Assembly: GCA_902729315.2 (NCBI GenBank)
Contig: LR746270.1
Location: 3,234,001-3,298,000, forward strand
Direction of reading: 5' to 3'
DNA length: 64,000 bases
Origin: Spirodela intermedia
Taxonomy: Eukaryota > Streptophyta > Magnoliopsida > Alismatales > Araceae
The notes below the pieces were generated by a model. It was not told where the DNA came from. It saw only the letters and a program-made list of their open reading frames with translations, and ran no database searches. Position numbers and translations under genes: made by a program. Positions 47,998 to 59,885 of the stretch are shown piece by piece. Position 1 is the stretch's first letter. Each line of letters opens with the position of its first letter.

Positions 47998-48131
47998 TGA
48001 AATAGAGAAATAAAACCATCTAAAGATTCAGTCAACTCTAACCTCATTATATAAGGATTAATAATACATAATTTTTATAAAAATAATTTCAACTAATTAT
48101 ATAATTTCTCTACGACCTAGAACTTCTAACA
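47998..48131 (-). repeat. 3' LTR of the TRIM-like element
   Basis: 134 bp; matches the other LTR in TGAAATAGA-AAATAAAACC, AAGATTCA-TCAACT, CATTATATAAGGA and ATGA-CATAA blocks, but lacks about 38 bp present there. Confidence 0.7.
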
Positions 48132-49366
48132 CTCCTCAATATGAACATTGAAAAAGTTTATCTTGACTAAGTTATTGATAATGAAAATCTTGACTTTTGA
48201 GCATTCACTAGTTGGTGACGACAAAGATTCATTGTGGTAGCCATTCTTTGTTAGACGATAATCACATATGACTGCTACTAAGGTTGTGGATTCGTCAACA
48301 CCTTTGGTTCCTCTAATGCTTGTCATGCCTAAAAAATAACTCACCATAGATATGATAACATCAAACACTTGTGACTTAATCATGATACTCACTATGTCTC
48401 AAGATTGTAGAATTTTCATAAGAGTCATGAGGTAGTTGACAAGTGACACCAAGCATGCATAAAGTATCCTTCTATTGAGAGTTCTACACAGTATCAAACT
48501 CTGATGCAAAGGCTATCAGTTATGATGATTGATATGACGTTAGGCCTCAAATCTCAAAAGAGATTAGGGCCAGCACCCCTCCCACTTATCAAGTAATGAA
48601 CTCATGAAGGAACTGAAAGGTAAAGGTCATTTCAATGAAGACAAAGGTGAGCAGACATCACCAAACAATATGGATTGTAGCAATGTAGACTGAGACAAGT
48701 ATGGATAAGAGGTTGATTTTACCACTCTCAAGAATGATGATAAAGATGGAAACAATGGTAATTAATGAACCTAAATATTTCAACCTCTAGGTAGAAGTCT
48801 TAATGTAGATAGAAATGAGGCCAATGAACTTAAAGATATCATTGACAAACCTACTGACAATGAACTCAAAAAATATATTGTCAAATGATAGATGGAGATC
48901 ACTCTCAAAAACACGAGATAGAGCGAAATAAGTGCTCTATAGTTGTAGAACTATCTTGTTAGTAGATGACCTCACTAGAAGAAGAGGCGACACTAGAGTG
49001 TTGGCAAAGATGACATAGACAACAGGTATATAACTTGTGACTCTAACAAGAAGAAAAACTCATCATTCCTAAGCAAGAAGACTGATGGAAGTAGAACCAC
49101 TTTGAATGGTAGAAAGAAAACATGCTTGAAATGACATGATATCACACCTATAAATGGCAAAAAGATAACACACCTCAAATGGTGCAAAAAGAGCTTCAGA
49201 TGAAACCCTAGCTAGACAAAGTGGTGGAGGCATCAAACAAGACTGATGTCAAATAGAGACGACAACAATAGTGGTGGAGGTGGCAGCATCAACACCCTCT
49301 CAAATAAGAGACATCGAACAAGAGTTGATGAAACCCTAGCGAAACCAGCCTACTTTGATACCATGT

Positions 49367-49538
49367 TGAAATAGAAAAATAAAACCCTCATCACGAAAGT
49401 TTGAGGAGAGAATGAAGGAAACTGCCTCAAGATTCATTCAACTATAACCCCCATTATATAAGGAGTAATGATACATAACTTTTGCAAAACTACTTTCAAG
49501 TAATTACACTATTTCCTTATGACCTACAACTTCCAATG
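49367..49538 (-). repeat. 5' LTR of the TRIM-like element
   Basis: 172 bp; carries an extra CTCATCACGAAAGTTTGAGG segment relative to the 3' LTR. Its outer end reads CATTGGAA on the minus strand instead of the expected TGTTGGAA. Confidence 0.7.
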
Positions 49539-49870
49539 TGCTTCTCAAATAGTAATTTAAGACCTCAAAGAGCTAGCTTTTATCACATTTATTAAAAAGT
49601 TATAGAAAAAATAGTAGTCAAACATGGTCAACCCTTAAAGTCATACTCTTGTGAGGAAATATATTTGAAATTTAAATTAATCATTGAATTTTAATTTTTA
49701 TATATACAAATATGGTTCAAAAAGCTTTAAATGATAAGTTATTGAACTTACCTTTTAAGAAAATTATAGATAATATCACTTTTATTGATTTTTAGAACTG
49801 ATTTTGGCTTAATGAGACTCCAAATAGCTAGTTTTTTTGTCACATTTATAAAAAAATAATAATTTGGTTT

Positions 49871-50255
49871 TCTAAAAATGGCTATGCTCATGAATCTATA
49901 TATTACATAATTAAATAAAGTCACTAAATAAGGCTTGTGTTGACTATATAATTATGAACAAGTCCCTTTGTTTTCCTCACTACTACCCCTATGTTCATCA
50001 AAAGGTATTGTCTTGTTATCCCATCCCTTGTTTTGTTAATTTACCCAGACTATTTTTCACTATCACCGCCGCCCTTTTTATTAACTTTCGTAATTTATTT
50101 CATACTTAAATAAAATAATCGTGGATTAGTAGAAGGGTAGAGGGGTCATTTGTAAAAAACACACGGCCATCGCAACCACGATTAAATCCCGCGTTAAATG
50201 TAAATTAATTGGAGCCCTAAAGTGTCAGAGTTTAATATTTACGAAGGCACATAAC
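49871..50255. other. AT-rich spacer
   Basis: No gene or repeat structure that I can define. Confidence 0.4.
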
Positions 50256-50643
50256 CGAGAGAGAGATGGAGAGAGAGAGAGAGAAAGAGAGGGAGGGAGA
50301 GAGAGATAGAGGAGAGAGAAAGAGAGAGAGACGGACGGAGAGAGAAAGAGAGAAAGAGAGGGACAGGAGAGAGAAAGAGAGAGAGTGGGAGGGAGAGAGA
50401 AAGAGAGGGAGAGTGGGAGGGAGAGAGAAAGAGAGGGAGAGTGGGAGGGAGAGAGAAAGAGAGAGAGTGGGAGGGAGAGAGAAAGAGAGAGAGTGGGAGG
50501 GAGAGAGAAAGAGAGGGAGAGAGGGAGGGAGAGAGGAGAGAGAGAGAGAGGGAGGTAGAGAGACGGGGAGAGAGGAGGGAGAGAGAGAGAGAGAGAGAGA
50601 GGGAGGTAGAGAGAGAGAGGAGAAAGAGAGAGAGAGGAGTGTC
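50256..50643. repeat. 388-bp purine-rich GA/GGGA tract
   Basis: Almost uninterrupted purines on the plus strand, with GAGAGAAAGAGAG and GTGGGAGGGAGAGA-type subrepeats, about 20 to 36 bases long, repeated in the middle (50380-50520). It is open in several frames as Arg/Glu repeats, which is a property of the repeat and not a gene. Confidence 0.95.
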
Positions 50644-51700
50644 AGGATGACAGACTGATGCCTTAGACGGCGGCGATGTCGGCGGTAGCTGTCAGAACCG
50701 CAAGCCTGCGGCGGCGGGCTGTAGTAGATCCCGACGGCAGCTGATTTTCTCTCTCTCTCTCTCTCCCTCTCCTCAAATGGCTGCCGCCGACAAAAAACAT
50801 GGCCACCTGCAGTAGCGTTTCAACTCCGCTGCCCCCCACCGTGGGTTGTGGGCCAGCAATTCCTACCATGGGACCGCTGGGCCCAGCCAAAGCAGCTGGC
50901 GGCATGCTAATCTATGACCGTTCGGTCTTCCCCCCCGGGAATCAGATCTCAAGTTATTAATTTCATCTGTGAAGCCAAGTGGGCCAATGGAAATTCCCAC
51001 GCATTTGTTCCACTCTCCATTTGACTTTTCTAACTCACCCATATATATCTGAACGAATCAGGTGGGCCCCCAGGATCCGTACACCCGATCCAACGGTTAA
51101 ATAATTGCCACGAAGACGATAGGGGGCCCGCCCAGGGCTATTATCGTAATATTATTGTCCTTGTTCGACGGTCTCTGCCAACTCTCTTAAAGTGGGGCCG
51201 GTGGGGATCTTCCCCCCCCTTATGCTACGTGTCGGATAACAAGTCGACAGATCTTCAAAAATACTTTATTAGAAATTCTACAAAATTATGGGCAGAAATA
51301 TAAGCTTATGAAAACTAACAGGTATTCCGTTAAATATCTCACCACCGATCCACCGATTGTTTCTTGACACGTTTATGGGGCCCGCAGTCAACCTCCCTGG
51401 TCGGACGACTCTGCGTAACTGTATGGGCCCCGGGGGCAATGTGGGTCCCACCAGAAAAGTCTCCTCCCAAGTCTCAAGGGCCTGAAGAAAACGGCGCTCG
51501 TTGACCCCGATTTTACTAATTACTAAAATACTCCGAAATTCACGTATCGAAGAAATATTTTTTTATTAATAACGTTAATAAAAAAGTATTAATCTAATGT
51601 GATGGATACTACTGTGATGGAGGTAATGTGGTACTGAAAAGGAGAGAGAGGGGCAGGGGAGAAATTAAGTTGAAATAGAGGGGGCAAAACGGAAAAAGTG
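50644..51700. promoter_or_regulatory. Upstream region of the DUF863 gene
   Basis: No gene seen. 50650-50930 is GC-rich with a CT run at 50744-50765. GGCCC/GGGCC motifs are frequent (50868, 51063, 51126, 51381, 51425). ACGTGTC lies near 51226. Confidence 0.4.
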
Positions 51701-53059
51701 AGAATCCGGAGACCGGATGTTGACAAATCTCCTGTCGCTGTTATTGGAAGGTCGTTCGCTCTGAGAGGATCTCTCTCTCTCTCTCTCCCCCTCCCTGCCT
51801 CTCTCTCTCTATCTCTATCTCTCTCTCTGTGGCCCAGCAGATCGAAGTCTTCCCATCTGACGATCTGAAGGAGTGCGTTTCTCCTGCCGATAGCCTGGGT
51901 GGACGCGGGGATCTCCTTCCCATTGTTCCCTCTCAGTCCTCCTCACTGTGTTGCTCCCCTCCTGCTGCTACTACAAGCTTTTCGTGGAATCCTTTTTCTT
52001 CGAGTTCGTTTCCTCGGCGCTCAAGCGGTACCTGCTGTCGATTCAGCGGGCTCTACTGGTTCCGCGGAGGACTGGGAATTCTTGGTCCCCTTTCCCATCC
52101 GGTATCCACCGCCGAATCTGGCGCGGGGGAAGTGAGAATCGGATGATGGGAACTGCGGGCGGGAGGTAATTTGTCCGCCTTTTCCGTTTCTAGTCTGTGA
52201 TTTGGGTTTTGATGGATGTTTTCTCTTTTTTTGCCTTCTACGATGATGGTTTAATTTATTCGACTCTGCGGAAATCTGGTTCGGCCGGCAAGCACGGGAT
52301 TATTTCCTTCCTTTTATAGGGTGACCTTATCTGATGGAATTCCTAAAATTTTGTCACGTTGGGATGCGTTCTTCTTTCTTTCTCGGTCTCGAGACTCGTC
52401 GCATTTCCCTGCACGCTGATGATTCTAGTTTACAGATTCGAATCGTGATTTGTTCCCTCTTCGTTGTTTCTTCAACTGGAATGAGAACTTCGGGAGGAAC
52501 TCTACCCGAAGGGTTATGGAATTGCAGTCTACTGGTGTCTCCGGGCGCGGAGTTGTGGTCCGAGGTTTGTTCTGATGTCCCTTTTTGGGATCAATGTGCT
52601 TGGCTTATGAAGCGGGGCGGCCATACTTCCAGCAATTTATCGTTAATTTGATCTTAAAATGTATGGTCGTGGTTCAGATTGATGTTCATCACACTCTCTT
52701 CATCCGGACAGCCTACGCGAAGATTTCTTGTACTTTTTTTTCCATCCACTTTCCTTTTAACGGAGAATCACAATTATTATGTTTTCGTTCAGTCAAAGAT
52801 GATTTAGTAACCTCTACGGATGTAGATGAGATCATTCAAATAGTTTGGACGAATAAAATCAAAAACTGGTGATGGGCATCTTCCGTTTAGAATCTTATTC
52901 GAGAATTTATTTTCATTTTTTATATTCGATTTTCTCTGTGAGAATGATCGATCGTTTTTCATGCGGGTGCAAGGCATGGCTGTGGGATCCCCTGTCAGCC
53001 GTTTGCTCTGTTATTTTTCATAAAAATATTTTTAAACTGTTCCATTGGAATCTTCAGGA
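51701..53059 (+). promoter_or_regulatory. DUF863 5' leader with leader intron
   Basis: CT runs at 51770-51830 mark a probable leader. A donor GGGAG|GTAATT near 52167 and acceptor ATCTTCAG at 53057 define a leader intron of about 0.9 kb, ending two bases before the start codon. An upstream in-leader ATG at about 52143 (MMGTAGGR...) could give an alternative start if splicing differs. Confidence 0.45.
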
Positions 53060-56000
53060 ATGGGAACGAAAGTGTTCAATGAAAGTTACCCCCTCAGGTG
53101 TTACACCATGAGGGATGTGAACTTGGACTCAAGCTGTAACTGGTCTTTCTGTTGTGAGGGCAGCAGATTGGGCGGGATGTCATGCGATTCCTCCTCATGG
53201 ACGCCTGAAAATGGGTACAATGAGTACGACAGGGAATTATTAAGGCAGACCATGCTCAGGCACGAGGAAATCTTCAGGAAACAGGTAGATATCGTTTCAA
53301 TGACCTCGATGTCTGCTTGCTTTCCTGCAACTTGATCACACTCCTTGAGCTTACAAGTCTTCACTGAAGGACCCTGATGATGTTGCGTATCTTTCTTACT
53401 ATGCCACTATCTTGTGATCTTAACTTCAAGGAAAACTGGTGCTGGAACCCTGACGGCTGATTGGCCACTAAGACTGCAGTGGTGCTTGTTGGTGACATTT
53501 GTTTATTTAGGGACTTGAAATGATTTATTTTTTCATGGGGATCGGCATTTTTTGTTTCATATTTTGTTTCTGATTCTCTTCGTGGCATTGTCATGTAGGT
53601 TTGTGAACTCCACCGTCTCTATCGAGTACAGAGAGTTTTCATGGATGAACTCAAGAGGACAGGGGAACACTCTTCCCCCGTGCAGGTTCATTCATCTCAA
53701 CCAGGTCCCTTTGCGAACAAGGTACTTGCTGGGGTCACAGAAAGATTATGGCAGTGGAATGGTTTTCCTTCGATCGATGCTGGCCGCAGCAGAGCAGCTA
53801 CTTCAGGCGTTGACCATTTACATACCCATCAAAGCTTCCAAAATGGTACAGAAACAAGGGAAAATGCAGGTTCTCATGGGATCAATGGCTTTGCGGGTTC
53901 CAAGGTCAGGAAATCTCCTAGACAAGTGTTTGACCTTCAGCTCCCGGCTGATGCATATATAGATGATGAGGATGCAGAAGATGCAGAAGAAAGAACACCC
54001 ATCAAGAGACTGTTTCGAGATGAAGATTCAAGGGACGCATTTATGGGGCTTCTTCCTGAGAAAAATGTGAAACTCGACATTGGTAGTGCTCAGAATCATA
54101 GTAGTCCGTATGAAAGCAAAAACAAATCGGGTAAAAATGTTCAGAAGGATCTGCATTGGCACACACTGGCTGATCTAAATGAGCCCCTAAAAGAAAGTGA
54201 CGAGGAAGCTGAGCTTTCTTCAGGGAAGCTCCCAGTTCAGATGATTCACTACAAAGAGCTCCAAGGGCATCAAAAGTCCTCGAAATCAGATTTAAATTTC
54301 CTAGGCGTCCAAGATGATTATAAATCTGAAGAGTTGACGTTTCTTCGAGGGGTTCGAGCTGAAAAAGGACGTGAAGGGTTGACCTTCAGAGATGAAATCG
54401 GTAAGCTTTCTTCACTAAATTCCAATTTTGCTCCTGGCAGTCTCCTTACTTGGATTTTTTACTGGAAATCCTCTTAAATCGTGAGTGCTGTAGAAGCATT
54501 GATCATCTGTTTAAAGTTAGAGATTCTCTTCTCGTCTTCGTTTTTTTTTTTTTTTTTTTCTTGCGCGTCCACTCATTCTTGGACACCATTCTTACTGTGA
54601 TATGTCCTGACTATCATGTGTGTGTTTAGTATTTTGATTCAAAAGAAGAACCTCGTCAAGGTATCTGTCATAAGACATACCATAAGAAAGATTATTTGAC
54701 TTCTATATATATTAAGGCCGGAAATGGGAAGGATTAGGTGGCCATTTTGATAGCTGTTGATTATGTTTTCCTTTGGAAATTTTTACTTGGAGTGGTGAAT
54801 CCTTGAATGAGAAATAGCACAAAATCATGGTGGGATTTTTATCACTCAAAACCAAAAATACACCGGAGAAATTATTGAGAAAAAGCTGAAATGTAGGCCT
54901 TCAAACCAACTAAAATTTCAATGGGATCATCTCTATTTGCAGATATTTTCCATCAAATAATACAAGTCATTTTATTCTGTAATGTACATATGAATTATAG
55001 TCATTCTTGGTGTTCTCTGTCCCCTTCATTCATGTTTCCTCTGCTTGTTTCCCTTCTACAGGGCCGCCGAGCAGCCACACAAATTCCTTCACATTATGCA
55101 TCAGCAATATGGATGTGAAACCATCATCTGAACGTCTTCTAATGGAGGGCAATCGAGCTCAAGATTTATTATCAATTTTCTCCCCCAAGAAAAATAAAAC
55201 CGATTCATCATGGTTCACAGAAGTGCCCTCTCGGGGTAATAACAAGCTCATTGATGGTTCCCATGTGACTAATCCAATCTGTTCAAGATTAACAGCTCCT
55301 TCAAGCTATAGCAACGCCGGATCCTCACTGTTTCCACCATGGAGGAAGTCGTCAAGCAGCTCAAGCTGCGCCACTCAAGAGGCTGAAGCTCTCCCATGCT
55401 TGAGTGAGCCTACTACGGTCAATATCCAGAGTAGGAGCTCCAGTTCATCTTCTCAGAACCTTCTTTGTGCCTGTGACAAGTGGGCACACAAGCATCGTCC
55501 AAAGTCAACGCTGGGGTCAGTTGGTGCAGTTTTTCTTCATCCGGATGGTCTCCCCCATGCTTTCTCTTCAACCAAAGGTCAACGCTGCAGCTCTCCTTCA
55601 CATGGGAATCTACCATCAGTCAGCTTTACCAGGACAGACCTCATCCGTGGCGCTGGTTCTGCCTGCGAGAGATCAGAAGGTTCTGGCCTTCAGAGGTGCT
55701 TGAAGATCCCCATAGACATGGATTTGAACTTGGAACCTTCAAATATATCTCAGAATGGCACTGAGGAGGAGGACGAGGACGAGGAGGAGGAGGAGATTCA
55801 GCTGCCTGGTGAACCCATCAAGAACCCTAATGGGGGTCCTCCCCAAAAGGATATAGCTCTTGTGCAGGGGAATTCGGAGCTGGTGTCATACTCTCCCATG
55901 TTAGCCTGGGAAATTGGTCGGAAAATAGAATCCAAAGATGGTAGCTGCTTTGATCTTCTGAAATCAGTGTGGAAAGCCCAGAATGAGGAATCCTCAGAGT

Positions 56001-57034
56001 TGAATGGAAGGAAAATTCTTGGGTTTCCACTGCCTCAGATGATCCAGGGGAGCTCCCAAGCTGATCGTCGCAAGAACAGAGCGAGAGCTTCCTCCTTTAC
56101 TGATTCATCTTCTCGTTGTAAGTCTCTAATCTTTGAGAAACTCACCCAGACGGATCCAGTCCTTGAAGAATGCGCCGCAAGAAGCCCTTCTGGTTTTCCT
56201 TCTGCTACAGGGACGGATCCAGGGAAGCCGTTGGAGAGGTCGTCGGAGGATGAGGCACGGATTCATCTCCTCTCTGTTCCTGTGATTGACCTGGAGGCGC
56301 CGCCCGCCGGAGCAGAGGACAAACCAGACGGGATGCTTCTCACAATGGCGGCAGAGACTATTCGGGCACTGTCGCTCCATGGCCGTACAAGTCGAGAGGA
56401 GACCTTGCCATGGCTACCCCCACCTTCAGCTTCGTCCACCGCCCTGCACTGGTTTGCGGAGGCGGTCACGAGCGGCGGAGACGATCGGGGATCTTCCGAC
56501 GTCGACGGCATGGATTCCTTCGAGCTGACGGCCCTGAAGTTGGAGAAGGTCGAGGTGGAGGAGCCCTCCGCCAGCCGCAGCGGAAGAGAGGAAGCGGTGG
56601 AGGAGAATCCGGCGGCGCCGGCGCCGGCGGATCTGCTCCTGAAGAGGTCCAGGCGGGGCCGGCGGTGGCAGCGGCGGGACTTCCAGAGAGACATCCTCCC
56701 CGGACTCGCGACGCTGTCGCGGCAGGAGGTGGCAGAGGATCTGCAGATCCTCGCCGCCATGGTGAGGGTCACCGGACAGCCATGGAAGCTCGGCCGTGGA
56801 AGGAGCCGGGCCAGAGGAGGCCGCCGGCCGCCGGCGGCGAGATCAGCGGCGAGATTGGTGGCTCCGGCGGCGGCGATCCCCCTGGATCTTCCTCCCCCGA
56901 GGTTCTCCGGCGACGCGGAAGAGGTCTCCGGCGGCGGAAGGGGCGTCTTCGGTTGGGGGAGGACGACGAGGCGCTGCTGGCGGCAGCGATGTTCCGCCAC
57001 CGCCGGCGAGTTGATGGTGGCCATGGACGGGTAG
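53060..57034 (+). CDS. DUF863 family protein
   Basis: CDS join(53060..53284, 53599..54400, 55062..57034), 999 aa, within the usual 900-1100 for this plant family. The start MGTKVFNESYPLRCYTMRDV is the family signature. Conserved blocks are RQTMLRHEEIFRKQVCELHR then LYRVQRVFMDELK (about 65-95), VFDLQLPADAYIDDED, DLNEP near 260, DMDLNLEPSNIS, PVIDLEAPPAG and the C-terminal WKLGRGRSRARGGRR with FGWGRTTRRCWRQR. An acidic run (EEEDEDEEEEE) precedes the IQLPGEP segment. Biochemical function is unknown; the several D-L-N/E-x-P (EAR-like DLNxxP) motifs hint at a link to transcriptional repression, which is my inference. The last 250 codons are clearly GC-richer than the rest and carry long open antisense frames. 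Confidence 0.9.
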
Positions 57035-57071
57035 AAGAAGCTCCCTCTTCTTCTCCCACCACCACCACCGT

Positions 57072-57470
57072 GGAGGAAGAACGCATTCTTCGCGAAGAAT
57101 GTATTCTCAGAATTCTCAGATTCCAAGACTGAAACTGGGTGAGTTCTCGCTCTTTCCTTCGGGGATTTCTCGTCCAAATCGGTAACGTGGTCAAGAATGC
57201 ATTCTAGCAGAAGGAAGAATGGATTATGAGGCAAGAAGGCATACTCAGATGTTCCTTTCAAGGCTGAAACTAGGTGAGAATTCTTTCTTTCGGGATTTCT
57301 CGTCCAAGCAGTCACGTCGTGAGGAATGCATTCTTAGTTTCACGTACTAAGACTGAAACTGTGTTTCTTTGTTTATTCTTTCGGGATTTCTCATACGAAT
57401 CACGTGGCTTCAGAGGTTTGTGCCTCCAGGGAATGCATTCTGGATTCTCCTTCGGTTGTTGTAGAATGAC
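57072..57470. repeat. Tandem repeat (about 95-130 bp, 3-4 units) after the DUF863 gene
   Basis: Units share GAATGCATTCT, ACTGAAACT-GGTGAG (57126, 57263, 57351) and TCTTTCGGGATTTCTCGTCCA (about 57153, 57286 and 57380). The first unit begins about 40 bp after the stop codon, so the repeats probably form the 3' UTR. Confidence 0.75.
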
Positions 57471-57689
57471 TTCCCGGAAAGGAAAGTGATTATGTTGTTT
57501 TTCTTCAATGTCAATATCATAGAATGTATTCTCGGATCATTTGTTCCCTGTAGAAGACGGAAGGGAGGACCCTTTGGATTCGTTGTAGAATGAGTTCCCA
57601 AAAATGAAAGCGAGTTCCTTCTTTCATAATTTCTCATTCCACCGTATAAGAATGCGGGCTTCGTAATTAAATAAATAAAGAAAAATAAG

Positions 57690-58284
57690 CCAGGCCCACT
57701 CCCCCATTTAGCTTGCTTTTGGCCATTCATAGGATCTCTCTCTCTACCTCTGTAATTTGGTCTTTCTTTCGGCCCAGGATTGCAATGTGGGCCGACAAAA
57801 ACCGTTTTATGGGCTTTTCCTAGGCCCAGACCAGCTTAATGACTTTAAGGCCCGTTTGGAGTTGAGAGGCCTCTATGGGTCCCCCCCTCCCTCCCATGAT
57901 GATGAAAAGAAAGTCAGCGGGCTGGCTCGGGCCCACTTGTCTTTAAGTAAGACCCACTCAGGCCCTTCGGCCCGGCCCATTTATAACGTTATTATAATTC
58001 ATCTAATTTCCTGTTCTTTTAAAAGGTGATGATCATTCGGGTTGTAGGCTTTCTATGCCGTCACTGCGGTGACATTTGGCGACTCCTCACCTTTCCTCAG
58101 TTTTCGGTCTTCCTTTCGGCCTGCCTGGCCGGATGGGCACGGACTTTCACGATATATTGTCATACTTTTTGGCGGGAATTCAGAAAAATTTGAATCTCTC
58201 TCTCTCGCTCGCTCGCTCGCTCGCTCGATTTCTCTATCTTCGATCTTGTCAGATCTGAGGACGGTAGGAGTGGGGAGAAGAGAA
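57690..58284 (+). promoter_or_regulatory. BUB3.3 promoter with site II cluster and E2F-type site
   Basis: 57690-57985 contains about ten GGCCCA/TGGGCC-type motifs. TTTTTGGCGGGAAT at 58166-58179 contains, on the minus strand, ATTCCCGC, which fits the E2F consensus WTTSSCSS; it lies about 110 bp before the ATG. A (CTCG)n run lies at about 58196-58226. Confidence 0.55.
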
Positions 58285-59844
58285 ATGGAAGGTAAGCGTC
58301 TGGAGGTGAAAAGTCCCATGGGAGACGCGATCTCCAGAATCCGCTTCGCACCAAGATCTAACAATTTACTGATCTCATCTTGGGACGCCGTGCGTAATCA
58401 TCTCCGACCCCCTCCGCTTTTGTTTCTTCCATCGAATTTCGCTCACTGTCTGGGCCGGTTGCTTCGATGCAGGTTCTCAGGCTTTATGATGTAGACGCGT
58501 CGGATATCCGACTGGAAGTTCGTTCAGAGGGTGCTCTGATCGACTGCTGCTTTGTTGACGAATCAGCTGCATTATCTGCTGGCTCAGACTGTTGCATTCG
58601 GAGGTGAATTATATATATCTGGTTTTTTCAATTGATTCCCTAGTACCATGTAGGAATCTACCTCCATAGGTGCTTCAGATTTGGGAAACATTCCTAATGG
58701 GATGGGTGTTTACTATAACTATATATGGGGCTTCTTGCGTAAATGAATTGTGTTTGCATGAAAACAAAATCCACGTGCCCTAAATTTGGCTAATATTGTA
58801 CTTACCGCTATAACAACTTTAAAAATCTCTCGTATGGATTGCTTGTTATTCATGAATTTATCTGGCATGTTCATAAATTTTCTTAGGTATGACTTGCCTT
58901 CAGGGAAGCATGAAACGGTGGGAAAGCATGATGATGTTGTGACCTCTGTCGAGTATTCCGAAGAAACTGGTACTTTTCGTCTTCCGAAATTTATTCTTTA
59001 AATATGTAAAGTACCTTCCTTCTGTCACTGGAACAATCGCGTAAAGTTTCTGCATGTCTTGATTTCTGTCTATTTAAAGAACAATGGCTTAACCATATTC
59101 TTCTTAGCTTTTTCAATTGATTTTGTTGGTCTTCTGGTCGTTTTCTTTTCAGTAATGAGCACCATGTTTCATGTTGGTTATCTGTTTCCAGAAACGATGA
59201 GGTGTGAATATTTATCATGATTTTCAGAACATCAAGTCTATACCTTTCATCTGAGTCACTTTGCAGATGACCAGAACTAATGCAGATTTTGTATGAATAA
59301 GTCGTATGCAAATTTTTTTATAGTCTACATTCATCTGCTGACAGAATCAGGTTTTCTCTCATGGATAGTTCTACCGGCGATTATCTATATTTTAAAAAGG
59401 TTTCGATGCTGTTGGCTTGACTTTGGCAACCTTGAGTTTTCAAATATGAAATGGCTGACCATATTTTAGTTCCTACTTCCTGAATATGAAGGTGGTGGTT
59501 TCATCCTCTGCAGGACAGTTGATCTCAACTGGAATGGATAAAAAGTTGATTCTCTGGGACATGCATGCATGTAGGGAAAATGGATTCATCAAAATGGACT
59601 CTGAAGTGGAGTCTCTATCTCTGTGTGATTATTATCTAATGGCTGCAGTTGGAAAGTGTGTAAATGTATATGATTTGAGAAATCTAACCGGACCACTTCA
59701 ATCAATGGGATCCTCCATGGACTTTCAAATATGCTGTGTCCGCTCATTCTCTAACAGAAAAGGTAATAGAGATTTATTTCGATATAAATCCGTAGCTTGT
59801 ATTTTCTATTGGTAATTTTGAGTTAAAAAGCTCCCTATCAGCTT

Positions 59845-59885
<41 letters not shown>

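Larger units (their letters stand above)
47998..49538 (-). mobile_element. TRIM/LARD-like non-autonomous LTR retroelement (copia-type PBS)
   Basis: About 1.54 kb. LTRs are 47998-48131 and 49367-49538. On the minus strand they start TGTTAGAAGTTCTAGGTC (3' LTR) and end CTATTTCA. Just inside the 5' LTR, the minus strand reads ACATGGTATCAAAGTAGG, matching the usual tRNA-iMet primer-binding site TGGTATCAGAGC with one change. Just before the 3' LTR is a short purine stretch, TTGAGGAG. The 1.2 kb interior has no gag, protease, RT or integrase ORF, so movement would have needed enzymes from elsewhere. A clean target-site duplication could not be read (TTTCT on the left, TGCTT or CTTCT on the right). 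Confidence 0.75.
47868..49870. repeat. Duplicated AT-rich unit hosting an LTR element
   Basis: 47868-47996 and 49620-49737 are diverged direct copies (AACCC-TAAAGTCA, GAAATATATTTGAA, ATCA-TGAA, ATGGTTCAAAAAG-like blocks). 49553-49607 and 49808-49870 are a second matching pair (AATAGCTAG, TTTGTCACATTTAT-like). Together they suggest an original unit of about 250 bp in two tandem copies, the first of which received the retroelement. Confidence 0.6.

Noticed and set aside
50266..50658. 130-codon Arg/Glu-rich ORF
   Set aside because: It is the translation of a GA/GGGA purine repeat and is open in more than one frame for that reason alone.
56263..57315. 350-codon antisense ORF and a 240-codon ORF in another frame over the DUF863 3' exon
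   Set aside because: Long open frames follow from the GC-rich codon use of the last DUF863 exon, where the sense frame carries conserved family motifs. They are shadows.
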